From: Stieleria neptunia
GTDB lineage: Bacteria > Planctomycetota > Planctomycetia > Pirellulales > Pirellulaceae
DNA length: 64,000 bases
Assembly (NCBI RefSeq): GCF_007754155.1
Contig: NZ_CP037423.1
Span: forward strand, 1,054,001-1,118,000
Reading direction: 5' to 3'
This document shows, piece after piece, positions 63,795-64,000 of the stretch (its first letter is position 1; every line of letters begins with the position of its first letter). Below the pieces are notes generated by a model. It made no database searches, was not told where the DNA came from, and saw only the letters and a list, made by a program, of their open reading frames with translations. Made by a program: the position numbers and the translations under genes.

Positions 63795-64000
63795 ATGTTT
63801 CTTTTAGCCGGCTTCCTTTTCTTGACGGTCATCAATCAGCAATCGCCATCTACTGGTGCTGTGGAGCCGCTGCCTGTACCTGCAAAGCAGCCGGCGTCGA
63901 GAAGTAAACCAGCGGGCAGTCTTGTTTCGAATCCCCCATCTGCAGCCGCATTCGAAATTACGCCAAATACCGAAGAGACGACAAACGACCGCCATAGATC
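63795..64000 (+). CDS. start of a secreted protein, cut by the window end
   Basis: The frame from ATG at 63795 is open to the last base (68 codons seen). It starts with a short hydrophobic leader (FLLAGFLFLTVI), then a Pro/Ser/Ala-rich, low-complexity stretch (STGAVEPLPVPAKQPAS), typical of a linker in secreted proteins. AGGTGA lies before the ATG. The remainder is outside the window, so the product is unknown. Confidence 0.5.
   Translation, partial: MFLLAGFLFLTVINQQSPSTGAVEPLPVPAKQPASRSKPAGSLVSNPPSAAAFEITPNTEETTNDRHR

Noticed and set aside
1..64000. CRISPR array, tRNA or rRNA genes
   Set aside because: No spaced direct repeats of 24-40 bp with unique spacers, no tRNA cloverleaf and no rRNA-like stretch were seen; the tandem repeats found have no spacers.

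Overview
The window reads as a chromosomal segment of a planctomycete, most likely Pirellulaceae (the Rhodopirellula/Stieleria neighbourhood). This is inferred from gene style, not from a marker gene. The signs are GC-rich coding DNA, many secreted or lipoprotein genes, a giant BlaI-controlled M56 peptidase carrying leucine-rich repeats, SASA-type esterase and ceramidase-like hydrolases, a type III glutamine synthetase, small membrane proteins with an NPYDAPS-like start, and many palindromic intergenic repeats. I saw no rRNA, tRNA, CRISPR array or phage module.

Layout. 1-680 is repeat-rich intergenic DNA in which a 117-bp element sits inside a palindromic repeat. 680-15023 holds mostly + strand housekeeping and envelope genes: a thioredoxin-like secreted protein, small membrane proteins, an EamA transporter, a polytopic GT-C-like protein, a membrane-anchored MutS-type ATPase, glnN, a coiled-coil secreted protein, a conserved protein of unknown function on the - strand, and two beta-propeller proteins. 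15045-15116 looks like the chopped-off 5' end of a CNNM/CorC gene. It abuts a 10-kb block of - strand genes (15125-25198): Ca2+-type P-ATPase, coiled-coil protein, K+ channel/TrkA protein, two CNNM/CorC proteins, an acyltransferase and a fused MBL-ribonuclease/LOG protein.

25632-28946 is a sulfane-sulfur (persulfide) detoxification cluster: an ArsR-type regulator, rhodanese-DUF2892, a TauE/SafE exporter and a CstB-like persulfide dioxygenase-rhodanese. A similar candidate operator lies before the first two genes. It is followed by a di-haem peroxidase and a bacterioferritin. 30853-38332 holds a C45-type acyltransferase/peptidase, a PAS histidine kinase, and an operon of a solute-binding protein with an MCP. 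The binding protein's signal peptide carries nine tandem 5-residue repeats. 38536-45322 encodes secreted enzymes and a 1079-residue secreted protein, separated by 110-bp palindromic mobile repeats.

45555-47259 is an IS-like element with inverted ends and a possible 5-bp target duplication. 47656-52942 is an ABC/MacB-type operon (- strand: permease, lipoprotein, HlyD adaptor, ATPase, second permease), with a palindromic element between the ATPase and the second permease. 53432-53830 is a Cys-rich secreted protein. 54213-60982 is the BlaI/M56 pair, with two tandem 19-bp operator-like dyads upstream. 61256-64000 holds a pyruvyltransferase-like protein with a Tat-like N-terminus, a small PDZ-like secreted protein, and the start of a gene cut by the window end.

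No single unmistakably new defence or biosynthetic system stands out. The most unusual signals are the MBL-LOG fusion, the repeated signal-peptidase motif in the binding protein, the BlaI/M56-LRR locus with its paired operators, the nested and dispersed non-autonomous palindromic elements, and the CNNM remnant at a probable rearrangement junction.
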